Origin: Candidatus Hydrothermota bacterium
Lineage (GTDB): Bacteria > Hydrothermota > Hydrothermia > UBA1063
NCBI GenBank assembly: GCA_003644895.1
Contig: QNDO01000030.1
Location: forward strand, 1-11,626
DNA length: 11,626 nt
Direction of reading: 5' to 3'
In this document: in pieces, positions 1 through 6,475 of the stretch
Position numbering within the stretch: position 1 is the stretch's first letter
How the letters are laid out: each line of letters starts with the position of its first letter
Made by a program: the position numbers and the translations under genes
Notes under the pieces: generated by a model
Told to the model about the DNA's origin: nothing
Database searches by the model: none
The model's input: the letters and a program-made list of their open reading frames with translations, nothing else

Positions 1-264
1 CAATATTATAATGTAAGCCGATGGTCTTTCGCCCTCCCTGGGCCCAAGCCAGTCTGTAAGATACCCCGCCCATTTCAGATGGGGGAAAATCAGGGAATTT
101 TTGTGAGGGTCACATGAAATAATGTATTTGAGGGGCTGGAGATTTGCTGCAGAGGCCGAAAGTCTTGCAAGATTAACAAGCTCTTTGAGTGTGTCGCAAC
201 CTATTTTGAAGGCCTCATGGAATCTTCTGTAGCTACGATTTTTTATCACAAGGTCTTTTAACAT
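1..264 (-). CDS. Nitroreductase family protein, N-terminal part (runs off left edge)
   Basis: The leftward frame opens at ATG (complement 262-264), 5 bases after a perfect AAGGAGG (complement 270-276), and stays open for 88 codons to the window edge. The start reads MLKDLVIKNRSYRRFHE. It then has a helix LVNLARLSASAANLQPLKYI and a segment around LKWAGYLTDW with GPREGERPSAYIIIL. This is the N-terminal pattern of nitroreductase-fold FMN flavoenzymes: the R-S-Y-R-R-F phosphate-binding start, the 'SAANLQP' equivalent of the SP-S-x-x-N-x-Q-P motif, and the E-R-P-x-A-Y strand. These enzymes use NAD(P)H to reduce nitro compounds, quinones or similar acceptors; the substrate cannot be told from this fragment. 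The catalytic and C-terminal part lies outside the window. It is divergent from the TetR gene, so joint control is possible, but the TetR operator does not overlap its promoter. The family call is solid; the specific role is unknown. Confidence 0.85.
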   Translation of the reverse strand, partial: MLKDLVIKNRSYRRFHEAFKIGCDTLKELVNLARLSASAANLQPLKYIISCDPHKNSLIFPHLKWAGYLTDWLGPREGERPSAYIIIL

Positions 265-297
265 AACTTCCTCCTTGTATTCGCGATTACATAATAG

Positions 298-326
298 AAT
301 ATAATCATGGCAGGAGATTTAATCAA
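298..326 (-). promoter_or_regulatory. Promoter for the nitroreductase gene
   Basis: On the minus strand TTGATT (complement 321-326) is followed 17 bases later by TATATT (complement 298-303). The start would fall near 291 and give a leader of about 27 nt carrying the AAGGAGG site. Its -35 is only 10 bp from the -35 of the divergent TetR promoter. Assigned by pattern only. Confidence 0.5.
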
Positions 327-336
327 ATTTGTGACC

Positions 337-365
337 TTGACAATTTTTTTATCTCCCATTATTAT
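337..365 (+). promoter_or_regulatory. Promoter for the TetR-family gene
   Basis: A perfect TTGACA (337-342) and TATTAT (360-365) are separated by 17 bp; an overlapping TATACT (363-368) is an alternative -10 with 20-bp spacing. Transcription would start near 371-373, inside the left arm of the inverted repeat at 370-396, so bound repressor would block initiation. Matches the sigma-70 type consensus. Confidence 0.65.
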
Positions 366-369
366 ACTA

Positions 370-396
370 TTCGACTAAAAAAGTTAAGGAGTCGAA
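370..396. promoter_or_regulatory. Probable TetR operator O1 (autoregulation)
   Basis: Perfect 7-bp inverted repeat: TTCGACT (370-376), 13-bp gap, AGTCGAA (390-396). It sits directly after the -10 box and covers the SD AAGGAG (386-391) of the tetR gene, ending one base before its ATG. A matching element with the same gap is at 1034-1060, ahead of the exporter. Placement and duplication fit the usual TetR arrangement of a repressor binding its own promoter and its target operon. Binding is inferred. Confidence 0.75.
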
Positions 397-397
397 A

Positions 398-991
398 ATG
401 GATAAAAAGAACCATATAATAGAAGCTGCCAAGGGTCTTATTGGTAGGTTTGGTTTTAAGAAGACAACCATGGAAGATATAGCAAGGGCTGCTCGAATGG
501 GGAAGGCCACTCTCTATTATTATTTTAAATCCAAAGAGGACATCCTCAGAGAAATAATAGAAAGAGAAGGTAATAGACTAAGGAAAAAGCTTCTTGAAGC
601 TGTTGCTAATGGTAGAAATACCCGGGAAAAACTGGAGAAATATACCTTTACCAGATTTCATTTTCTGAGAGAACTGGGTGTTTATTACAGAACAATAAAA
701 GATGAGCTATACAGTCATCTTGAATTTATAGAAAAGGAGAGGAAAAAGTTTGATCGATTTGACCTTGATATTCTGGAAAAAATCCTCAAAGAGGGTATGG
801 AGGCAGGAGAATTCAAGATCAAAAATCCAAGATACTATGCCTTTTTATTATTGCAGGCCATCAGGGGGCTTGAATTTCCTATTTTGACAGGAGAGGCTCT
901 ATCGTTTGAGAGCAGAGAGATTGACCTGGATAAGGCTCTATCCACCCTTCTCAATATTCTTCTTTATGGAATAAGCAGGTCTGAGGCCTAA
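398..991 (+). CDS. TetR/AcrR family transcriptional regulator
   Basis: A 197-residue protein of usual family length. Residues 1-50 form the TetR helix-turn-helix: an IIEAAKGLIGRFGFKKTT helix, MEDIARAARMGKATLYYYF as the turn and recognition helix, then KSKEDIL. The rest (about 55-197) is all-helical, poorly conserved and rich in charged residues, as expected for the dimerising ligand-binding domain of this family. The ATG at 398 follows AAGGAG (386-391), which is buried in operator O1. Downstream come an RND exporter, a LolA-like protein and an outer-membrane barrel, with a second copy of the operator before the exporter. It therefore most likely represses itself and that export operon until it binds a cargo-like or toxic hydrophobic ligand. 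The ligand cannot be read from sequence. Family call firm; target inferred from the operator pair. Confidence 0.95.
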   Translation: MDKKNHIIEAAKGLIGRFGFKKTTMEDIARAARMGKATLYYYFKSKEDILREIIEREGNRLRKKLLEAVANGRNTREKLEKYTFTRFHFLRELGVYYRTIKDELYSHLEFIEKERKKFDRFDLDILEKILKEGMEAGEFKIKNPRYYAFLLLQAIRGLEFPILTGEALSFESREIDLDKALSTLLNILLYGISRSEA

Positions 992-1033
992 GTCTTACAA
1001 AAATGAGATTAAAAAGGAGGCTGTAGTTCAATT

Positions 1034-1060
1034 TTCGACTCAAAAACCAAATTAGTCTAA
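1034..1060. promoter_or_regulatory. Probable TetR operator O2 (export operon)
   Basis: TTCGACT (1034-1040), 13-bp gap, AGTCTAA (1054-1060): the same left arm, same gap and one changed base relative to O1 at 370-396. Here the symmetry extends outward to 11-bp arms (1030-1040 and 1054-1064) with a single mismatch. It lies 16 bp before the exporter ATG and just ahead of its SD GAGGAGG (1065-1071). A weak promoter, TTCGAC (1034-1039) with TAAAAT (1058-1063) at 18-bp spacing, would lie inside the element; this promoter is tentative. Confidence 0.7.
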
Positions 1061-1076
1061 AATTTGAGGAGGAAAC

Positions 1077-3944
1077 ATGAAGGGAGAGGGGCTGGCAAGA
1101 GTTGTTTTGAAATGGAGGTTAACAATAATACTTTTGTCTGCCATAATCTCCATTTTTATGGTTATTGGCTTTCACAAACTCAGGGTGGAGTCGGATATAT
1201 CAAAATGGCTCAAGCAAGACAGCCCCGAAATTCAATCGCTTAAATATATAAGTGAAATTTTTGGAGGGACAGACCTAGCCATGGTCGCCATTGAAACGGA
1301 AAATGTCTTCACCTATCCGGTTCTCCAGGTACTGGCGGAACTTCAAAAATCCTACGAGACTGTTGAGGGTGTTTCCGGTGTTACAAGCCTTATGAATATA
1401 GTAGACATAAGAGGTACCGAATCGGGGATAGAGGTTTCCACCCTCATCGACAAATTCAATATACCCGAGACCCCCGACTCCCTGAAAAAACTCAGAAACT
1501 ATGTTCTTTCAAAGGATATTTACAGCGGGAAGATTGTATCCACCGATGGAAGAATCGCTCTCTTTTTAATAAAACTTAAAAGGGATGTAGAAAAGCCTGC
1601 TGTTGCTGATAAAATCAGGAATATAACCGAAAGAATCCTCAAAGATTCTCGTCTTTCTGTGAAGGTTTACTATTCTGGGAGCCCCATGCTCATAAAAGAA
1701 ATCAATAAATACATTCTGGGAGATATGAAAAGGCTCGTCCCTTTCGTAATAGTGGTGGTGCTTGTGGTTCTCTTCCTTGGTATGAGGACATGGGAGGGGG
1801 TCGTCCTTCCTCTGGGTGTGGTCCTTTTATCCAGCCTCTGGAGTATGAGTCTCATGGCTTGGCTTAATATTCCCCTTTCTGTAATATCTAATACAATTCC
1901 TGTGTTGCTTATTGCAATAGGTACAGCTTATGGAATACATGTTATCACCCGATATAAGAGAAATACGGAGAAGGGGGGTTCAAGAGAAAACGGGATAAAG
2001 GCAACCCTCAGAGAGGTTTCCACTCCCGTATTTTTAGCTGCCCTTACAACAATCACAGCGTTTCTCTCATTTCTTGGATCCTATATCAGAACTATCTCTC
2101 ACTTCGGTATTTTCACAGCTCTCGGGGTCTTCTTTTCCATGCTATTATCCCTTCTTCTAATACCTGCTGTATTGTCTTATCTCAGGATCCCCAGATCCAT
2201 TGAGGAAAGAATAGGCATGAAAACCCTATGGTATGAAAAGATGTCCAGGAAATTTTCGGAGGTGATATTAAAACACGAGAGGATCACAGTGATGGCCGGC
2301 ATACTTATACTGGTGTTGGGCATAGTAGGCCTCACAAGACTGAAGACATCTGCAAGTCTCATGGATTATTTCCCTAAAAAGAGTGAATTGAGAAAATCTA
2401 CAGAACTTCTGCGGAATGAATTTGGTGGCGATATTCCAGTCTATCTCCTTGTTAAAGGGGACTTGAAAAATCCCTTAGTTCTTGATGAAATGCTTCAATT
2501 TGAAAAATACATGAGAATTCATTCCGACATAAGTTTCCCCCAATCTGTTGCAAATCTTATAGCCAGAATGAATGATGTATTGATGGGAGTTAAGGCTATT
2601 CCGGAAACAAAATCACAGGTGGAAAATCTCACATTTATGCTGGAAGGCCAGGCTCTTTTATCCCAACTGGTAAATTCAGATTACAGCGAGGGTATTATAC
2701 AAGCCAATGCATCACTTTCCGCCTATGCTAAAATAAAGACCTATCTTGAACATAAATTTGTTAAAAATATTATCTCTGTTAAACTGGATACAGTTAAAGA
2801 TGCAAAAGAGGAAATCCTTTCCTACTGGTCTGGGAAAATAGCAGAGCGAATCATATGGGATTTACGTTACTGGCAAAAGGATACTCTCTGGGATGCGCCA
2901 CATCTCAAAGACACCTTGCATTCTCTTTATTCTCTGAAGATACATGCGAGTAAAGAGCTGATTGAAGAACTTTCTCAATCTTTCTCGGAATATTTTGAAG
3001 AAGAGGCAGGAGTTTTTCTCTCGAGCTCGAAAATACAAAAACTCGTAAAAGAATTTCTAAATGAAGTCCAAAATAGAAACATTGACACAACGAAATTAAA
3101 CAGAATGGTGAAAAAATACATTCCTCGGAGTTTAGTGGAAGAAGATCCAGAGATGGTGGGTTACACACAGGACAGACTTATGTCAATAGTTATAGAAAAA
3201 ATGAAGGCCCATAGGATTCAGGAAATTTACAGCAGAATTGCCCATCTTTTTCCCGATGATCTCAATCGTAATAAGGAATTCGTGGACGAAATTAAAGGGG
3301 AAATTTTTACCTTTTTGAGAGAAGAAATAGGCGTACCCTTGAATATTTTGAATGTCTCCACCAAAGATACTGTGAAGATTGGGGTAATTTATTCTGGGTT
3401 ATTACCTGTGGAGAAAAAGATAGATGAAAATTTGTTTCAAAGTCAGATTCGAAGTCTCCTCATCGCCCTTTTTGTGGTGACTTTATTGGTCTCTATACAG
3501 CTAAAATCTTTTTCAGCTGGATTCATAACAGTATCCCCCATAATTCTTGTTGTGGCTATAAATTTTGGCATTATGGGTTTCTTTGGTATAAAACTTGATA
3601 GTGGAACCATGATGGTGGCATCTATCGCAATAGGAATAGGTATTGATTATGCAATCCATTTTATTTCCCATTTTAAGGAAGAATACAGAAAAACAGGCGA
3701 TGTAATAGAATCTTTGCACACCACCATACATGAAAAGGGAAGAGCCATTGTGGTCAATGCCCTCACAGTTGGTCTTGGCTTTTTGATTCTAGTCTTTGCC
3801 AACTTAGTACCGGTGAGAAATTTTGGATGGCTTCTTGCTTTGACCATGCTAACAAGTGCAACCTTGGCTCTCTCCTTTTTACCAGCCCTAATTTTGATAG
3901 CAAAAAAATCTTTTATAAAAAATAAGGGGGAGGTTAAATCATGA
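1077..3944 (+). CDS. RND superfamily exporter, MMPL/COG1033 type, 12 membrane segments
   Basis: A 955-residue inner-membrane protein with two RND repeats. Membrane segment 1 is near 14-32, then a periplasmic loop to about 219, then segments near 220-237, 241-262, 267-290, 317-335 and 341-367. The second half has a segment near 403-420, a large loop (421-789) and five segments between 790 and 942. The fourth segment of the second half carries GIGIDYAIHF with Asp857, the motif expected to relay protons in MMPL-type exporters. The matching site in the first half reads IGTAYGIHVI with Ala284 in place of Asp. The second loop is about twice the first and contains a charged helical stretch (about 540-740). 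Start ATG follows GAGGAGG (1065-1071). The gene overlaps the LolA-like gene by 4 bp. Family knowledge suggests proton-driven export of lipids or other hydrophobic molecules; the cargo is not known. There is no separate adaptor protein gene as in the AcrAB type. Confidence 0.9.
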   Translation: MKGEGLARVVLKWRLTIILLSAIISIFMVIGFHKLRVESDISKWLKQDSPEIQSLKYISEIFGGTDLAMVAIETENVFTYPVLQVLAELQKSYETVEGVSGVTSLMNIVDIRGTESGIEVSTLIDKFNIPETPDSLKKLRNYVLSKDIYSGKIVSTDGRIALFLIKLKRDVEKPAVADKIRNITERILKDSRLSVKVYYSGSPMLIKEINKYILGDMKRLVPFVIVVVLVVLFLGMRTWEGVVLPLGVVLLSSLWSMSLMAWLNIPLSVISNTIPVLLIAIGTAYGIHVITRYKRNTEKGGSRENGIKATLREVSTPVFLAALTTITAFLSFLGSYIRTISHFGIFTALGVFFSMLLSLLLIPAVLSYLRIPRSIEERIGMKTLWYEKMSRKFSEVILKHERITVMAGILILVLGIVGLTRLKTSASLMDYFPKKSELRKSTELLRNEFGGDIPVYLLVKGDLKNPLVLDEMLQFEKYMRIHSDISFPQSVANLIARMNDVLMGVKAIPETKSQVENLTFMLEGQALLSQLVNSDYSEGIIQANASLSAYAKIKTYLEHKFVKNIISVKLDTVKDAKEEILSYWSGKIAERIIWDLRYWQKDTLWDAPHLKDTLHSLYSLKIHASKELIEELSQSFSEYFEEEAGVFLSSSKIQKLVKEFLNEVQNRNIDTTKLNRMVKKYIPRSLVEEDPEMVGYTQDRLMSIVIEKMKAHRIQEIYSRIAHLFPDDLNRNKEFVDEIKGEIFTFLREEIGVPLNILNVSTKDTVKIGVIYSGLLPVEKKIDENLFQSQIRSLLIALFVVTLLVSIQLKSFSAGFITVSPIILVVAINFGIMGFFGIKLDSGTMMVASIAIGIGIDYAIHFISHFKEEYRKTGDVIESLHTTIHEKGRAIVVNALTVGLGFLILVFANLVPVRNFGWLLALTMLTSATLALSFLPALILIAKKSFIKNKGEVKS

Positions 3945-4675
3945 TCAGGATGTCCCTCATTCTCTTGGTATTTCTTGGAGGAATTGTAAATGCAGGCCTT
4001 ACCCCTCAGCAAATTCTTGCAAAGGTGGATTCTGTCTCCAATGCTCCTCTGGACAGGAAGGCAGAGATAAGGATGATCCTGGTGGATAGAAACGGTAAAA
4101 CGAGGGAACGCCTGGGAATTTCGTATGAGAAGAAAGGGAATAAAAGACTCATAAAATTCCTTAAACCTGCTGCAGATAGAGGTATAGGATTTCTCTCCCT
4201 TCCGGGAGATGTGATGTATGTTTATTTTCCTGCCTTTAAGAAGGTGAGAAGGATTGCATCACATGTAAAGAACACCACCTTTGCAGGTACTGACTTTACA
4301 TATGAGGAACTCTCCACCTTCAGCTATTCCGAAGATTATGATCCTGCATTGCTGGAAGAGAGAGACACTGTTTATGTTCTGAAATTATTACCAAAGTCGG
4401 GCATCAAGAAGGAATACAGTTATCTCATAATGTGGGTAGACAAGGACAAGTTTGTTCCCAGGAAGGTGGAGTTTTTTGATAAGGCTGGAAATCTATGGAA
4501 GATTCTCGTACTGCGCAAAATAACCAGGAAGAAGAACTACTGGATTCCTCTGGAACTGGAGATGAAAGATCTAAAAAAGCAGCATGTTACCAGAATGGTT
4601 ATAGAGAATCTGGAGGTCGATACAGGATTGCCTGATAAGTTCTTTACAAAGAGATATCTTGTGAGGTTAAAGTAG
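3941..4675 (+). CDS. Outer membrane lipoprotein-sorting (LolA-like, COG2834) periplasmic protein
   Basis: A 244-residue secreted protein. Residues 1-18 form a signal peptide (MIRMSLILLVFLGGIVNA) with a likely cut before Gly19. The mature part has the marks of the COG2834/LolA-like family: GDVMYVYFPAFKKVRRI (89-105), FAGTDFTYEEL (114-124), FVPRKVEFFDKAG (171-183) and a C-terminal LPDKFFTKRYL (230-240). The fold is an open beta-barrel that can hold an acyl chain, so a role in carrying a lipid or lipoprotein across the periplasm is plausible. It is not the housekeeping LolA, which acts with LolCDE. The ATG overlaps the exporter stop as ATGA, with an AGGGGGAGG-like SD before it, so translation is coupled. 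A second Met at residue 4 is a less likely start. Being between the exporter and the barrel gene argues for one export pathway. Family call firm; cargo unknown. Confidence 0.88.
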   Translation: MIRMSLILLVFLGGIVNAGLTPQQILAKVDSVSNAPLDRKAEIRMILVDRNGKTRERLGISYEKKGNKRLIKFLKPAADRGIGFLSLPGDVMYVYFPAFKKVRRIASHVKNTTFAGTDFTYEELSTFSYSEDYDPALLEERDTVYVLKLLPKSGIKKEYSYLIMWVDKDKFVPRKVEFFDKAGNLWKILVLRKITRKKNYWIPLELEMKDLKKQHVTRMVIENLEVDTGLPDKFFTKRYLVRLK

Positions 4676-4687
4676 GAGGGGTGAAAA

Positions 4688-6136
4688 ATGTTGAACTTTA
4701 ATCGAGCTGGGTTCAGCGTGCAGCGCGAGGGGGAATTTTATGAAATAAATCGCTTCACGCTTTATGCTGCACGCTGCGCAAAATGCGCTAAATTTCTCCT
4801 ATGGATTCTCCTTTCCATATTACTAATCTCTAGAGCATTTGCTCAGGTAAACATTGGTGGCTATGTGGAGACAATCAATCGTTACTGGATATCCCCTGAT
4901 TCTGGAAAATGGACATGGAATGAGGTAAGAACAGAGGTGAATCTCGAGGCCACTCCAGGGGATAATCTTCATTTTTACAGTGAGGTGCGCCTCAGGGCAT
5001 TAGGATTTCCTAACATCACCTCTATAACTGACCTTCAAAGGAGAGAGAAAGATAAGGCCTTCCCTTGGAGTCTTATGGTGAGAGAAACTTACTTGGATAT
5101 TTATGGATTTATTTATCCAAATATAGACCTACGGGCTGGAAAACAAATAATAGCCTGGGGAACAGCGGATAAGATAAATCCCACCTCCAATCTTTCCTCT
5201 TATGATCTTGAAGATTTTTTCGAGTTTGGAGAGAAAATTGGGGTTAATGCATTGAGAGTGAATTTTACCCTGGAACCTGTCACCTTGGAGGCTGATTTTA
5301 TTCCGGTCTTTACCCCCTCCACATTGCCTCCACCTGAATGGACTAACATAATGCTGGGAGAGGATATTCCACTTCCTACTGGCATGCATCTTGTGAATAA
5401 GAGTGATACTGTGAAGTTACCGGAGAGAAAACTGAATAAGTCCGCTGAGGCGGCTTTCAAGATCTCCGGCACATTATGGAACTGGGACTTTTCGCTTTCC
5501 TATTTTTATGGCTATGATGGCCTTCCCCTTGGGGAAAGGGTAGAAATAATTCCGCTGGATACTCTGGGTAATGTAAATCTGAAGATTATAACTTCTTACC
5601 CCAGAATCCAGGTAATAGGGGGAGATTTTGCAGGATCTGTGAAGGGGATTGGAGTATGGGGAGAAGGTGCACTTTATATTCCCGAGGATTTTATTATGAC
5701 TAGAGTAATACCTAGCCCCTATGGTCCAGTAATGGAGATGGACACACTGCTTAAAAACAAAAGTCCCTATTTCAAATTTGTACTTGGTGCAGACTACACT
5801 TTTAAAAATGGTATGTACTTTAATATCCAGTATGTAAGAGGCTTTCTGCACGAGAGAGGAGATAGTCTCAAGGATTATTTTATTGCCAGAGTCGAAAAGA
5901 AATTTTTTAACGATGAATTGAAAATCGTTCCTGTAGGTATTGCTGCTACTATATCTGACTGGGATAACCCTCGGGAAAATTATGGTGTTGCTTATTTACC
6001 AGAGATTTCTTACTCACCTTACGACAATGTGGAAGTCCGCTTGGGGGCTCATATTCTCGACGGAAAGGGAAGGAATGTTTTTTCAAACATGAAGGAAAGA
6101 GACGAGGTTTTCCTGAGGGTCAAGTTGAGCTTTTAA
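4688..6136 (+). CDS. Outer-membrane beta-barrel protein of the export operon (DUF1302-like)
   Basis: A 482-residue protein starting at ATG 4688 after AGGAGGGG (4675-4682), 12 bp from the upstream stop. The signal-peptide core KFLLWILLSILLISRAFA (35-52) is followed by a mature part from Gln53 made of alternating strands. It includes VNIGGYVETINRYW, LDIYGFIYPNIDLRAGKQIIAWGTADKINP (136-165) and a final FLRVKLSF with a terminal Phe, the usual barrel-insertion signal. The R-x-G-x-Q-x-x-x-W-G pattern resembles the DUF1302 group, which in other bacteria is often next to an MMPL exporter and a LolA-fold partner. I infer it receives cargo from the LolA-like protein or forms the outer-membrane exit. 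Odd feature: 34 residues precede the signal-peptide core, and most are encoded by a heptamer-repeat hairpin (4714-4778). No ATG, GTG or TTG start that would bypass it was found near the core. The barrel call is good; DUF1302 kinship is by resemblance. Confidence 0.8.
   Translation: MLNFNRAGFSVQREGEFYEINRFTLYAARCAKCAKFLLWILLSILLISRAFAQVNIGGYVETINRYWISPDSGKWTWNEVRTEVNLEATPGDNLHFYSEVRLRALGFPNITSITDLQRREKDKAFPWSLMVRETYLDIYGFIYPNIDLRAGKQIIAWGTADKINPTSNLSSYDLEDFFEFGEKIGVNALRVNFTLEPVTLEADFIPVFTPSTLPPPEWTNIMLGEDIPLPTGMHLVNKSDTVKLPERKLNKSAEAAFKISGTLWNWDFSLSYFYGYDGLPLGERVEIIPLDTLGNVNLKIITSYPRIQVIGGDFAGSVKGIGVWGEGALYIPEDFIMTRVIPSPYGPVMEMDTLLKNKSPYFKFVLGADYTFKNGMYFNIQYVRGFLHERGDSLKDYFIARVEKKFFNDELKIVPVGIAATISDWDNPRENYGVAYLPEISYSPYDNVEVRLGAHILDGKGRNVFSNMKERDEVFLRVKLSF
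4714..4778. repeat. Heptamer-repeat hairpin inserted in the barrel gene
   Basis: Perfect 11-bp inverted arms CAGCGTGCAGC (4714-4724) and GCTGCACGCTG (4766-4776) enclose 41 bp. The right side is a run of four degenerate 7-mers: CGCTTCA (4751), CGCTTTA (4758), TGCTGCA (4765), CGCTGCG (4772). The left arm read on the other strand has the same units (CGCTGCA CGCTGAA). It is followed by a small palindromic GCGCAAAATGCGC (4776-4788). The stretch is richer in G+C than its surroundings and encodes the odd residues before the signal peptide, so it looks like a short repeat that landed in frame. Confidence 0.65.
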
Positions 6137-6141
6137 CTCTC

Positions 6142-6205
6142 TACGGGCAGGGATAGGTAAGCACTTTCCCAGGGGCCATCTCCCTCCCGCCTATCCCTGC
6201 TCGTA
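6142..6205. repeat. Long hairpin after the export operon (possible terminator or REP-like element)
   Basis: Arms 6142-6157 and 6190-6205 pair over 16 bp with one G-U pair (core GCAGGGATAGG / CCTATCCCTGC) around a 32-nt loop. It begins 6 bp after the barrel stop codon. No clean U-run follows, so it is not a textbook intrinsic terminator; it could stabilise the mRNA 3' end, slow polymerase, or be a dispersed palindromic repeat. The stem is certain from the bases; the role is open. Confidence 0.6.
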
Positions 6206-6207
6206 AT

Positions 6208-6236
6208 TTGTCTTTAACCCTTTTAGCTTTTATAAT
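6208..6236 (+). promoter_or_regulatory. Promoter of the truncated oxidoreductase gene
   Basis: TTGTCT (6208-6213), 17-bp spacer, perfect TATAAT (6231-6236). The start point would be near 6243, only about 9 nt before the ATG at 6252, giving a very short leader. The promoter lies between the 6142-6205 hairpin and the gene. Confidence 0.6.
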
Positions 6237-6250
6237 CAAAAAGGGGTTAA
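6214..6250. promoter_or_regulatory. Palindrome surrounding the -10 box and SD of the truncated oxidoreductase gene
   Basis: TTAACCCTTTT (6214-6224) pairs with AAAAGGGGTTAA-type bases (6240-6250) over 11 bp with one G-U step. The 15-bp gap holds the TATAAT box, and the right arm contains the AAGGGG ribosome site. As DNA it is placed like an operator. If transcribed from upstream, the RNA hairpin would hide the ribosome site. Function inferred. Confidence 0.5.
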
Positions 6251-6251
6251 T

Positions 6252-6440
6252 ATGATAAGATTTGGAGTTATAGGATATGGAATAATGGGAAAACTTTACT
6301 CTAGGATAATCGCAGAATCCCCTCGGACTGAACTTATCTGTGTAGCCTCAAAAAATGAAGGATCCAGGAATGCTGCCGAGGAGAAATATAATATCTTGGT
6401 TTATGATCGTTCAGAAAGCTTGGTAATATCCTTTCACTGA
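6252..6440 (+). pseudogene. Gfo/Idh/MocA family oxidoreductase, truncated remnant
   Basis: A 62-codon frame from ATG 6252, with AAGGGG (6241-6246) ahead of it. It encodes IRFGVIGYGIMGKLYSRII, the Rossmann start with Gly-x-Gly-x-x-Gly (residues 8-13), then TELICVASKNEGSRNAAEEKYNILVYD. This is the NAD(P)-binding opening of the Gfo/Idh/MocA family, including the V-A-S acidic-loop region and the A-x-E-x-Y-N helix end. Family members run to about 330 residues; this one stops near residue 58, before the conserved substrate-site motifs. The two other forward frames up to 6475 do not resume the family sequence, so this is a deletion rather than a simple frameshift. The convergent HD-GYP gene ends at 6476, 35 bp further on, close to the likely deletion edge. 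Promoter and ribosome site remain. A functional 62-residue protein is possible but unlikely. Confidence 0.75.
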
Positions 6441-6475
6441 ATGCAAGATGGTTGGAGGTTTAGACTCAAGATTGA

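Noticed and set aside
1003..1026. Tiny frame ATG-AGA-TTA...TAG with AGGAGG (1015-1020) inside it, between tetR and the exporter
   Set aside because: The ATG has no ribosome site of its own, and the AGGAGG has no start codon at a usable distance. Probably chance or a relic.
3647..4012. Open antisense frame of ~120 codons across the exporter/LolA-like junction
   Set aside because: No ribosome site, no family resemblance, and it lies opposite two well-supported genes. The same applies to other antisense frames in the exporter, barrel, glutamine synthetase and dehydrogenase genes.
5890..5896. AGTCGAA half-site identical to the operator arm
   Set aside because: Inside the barrel coding region, with no matching TTCGACT 13 bp upstream; encodes ordinary residues.
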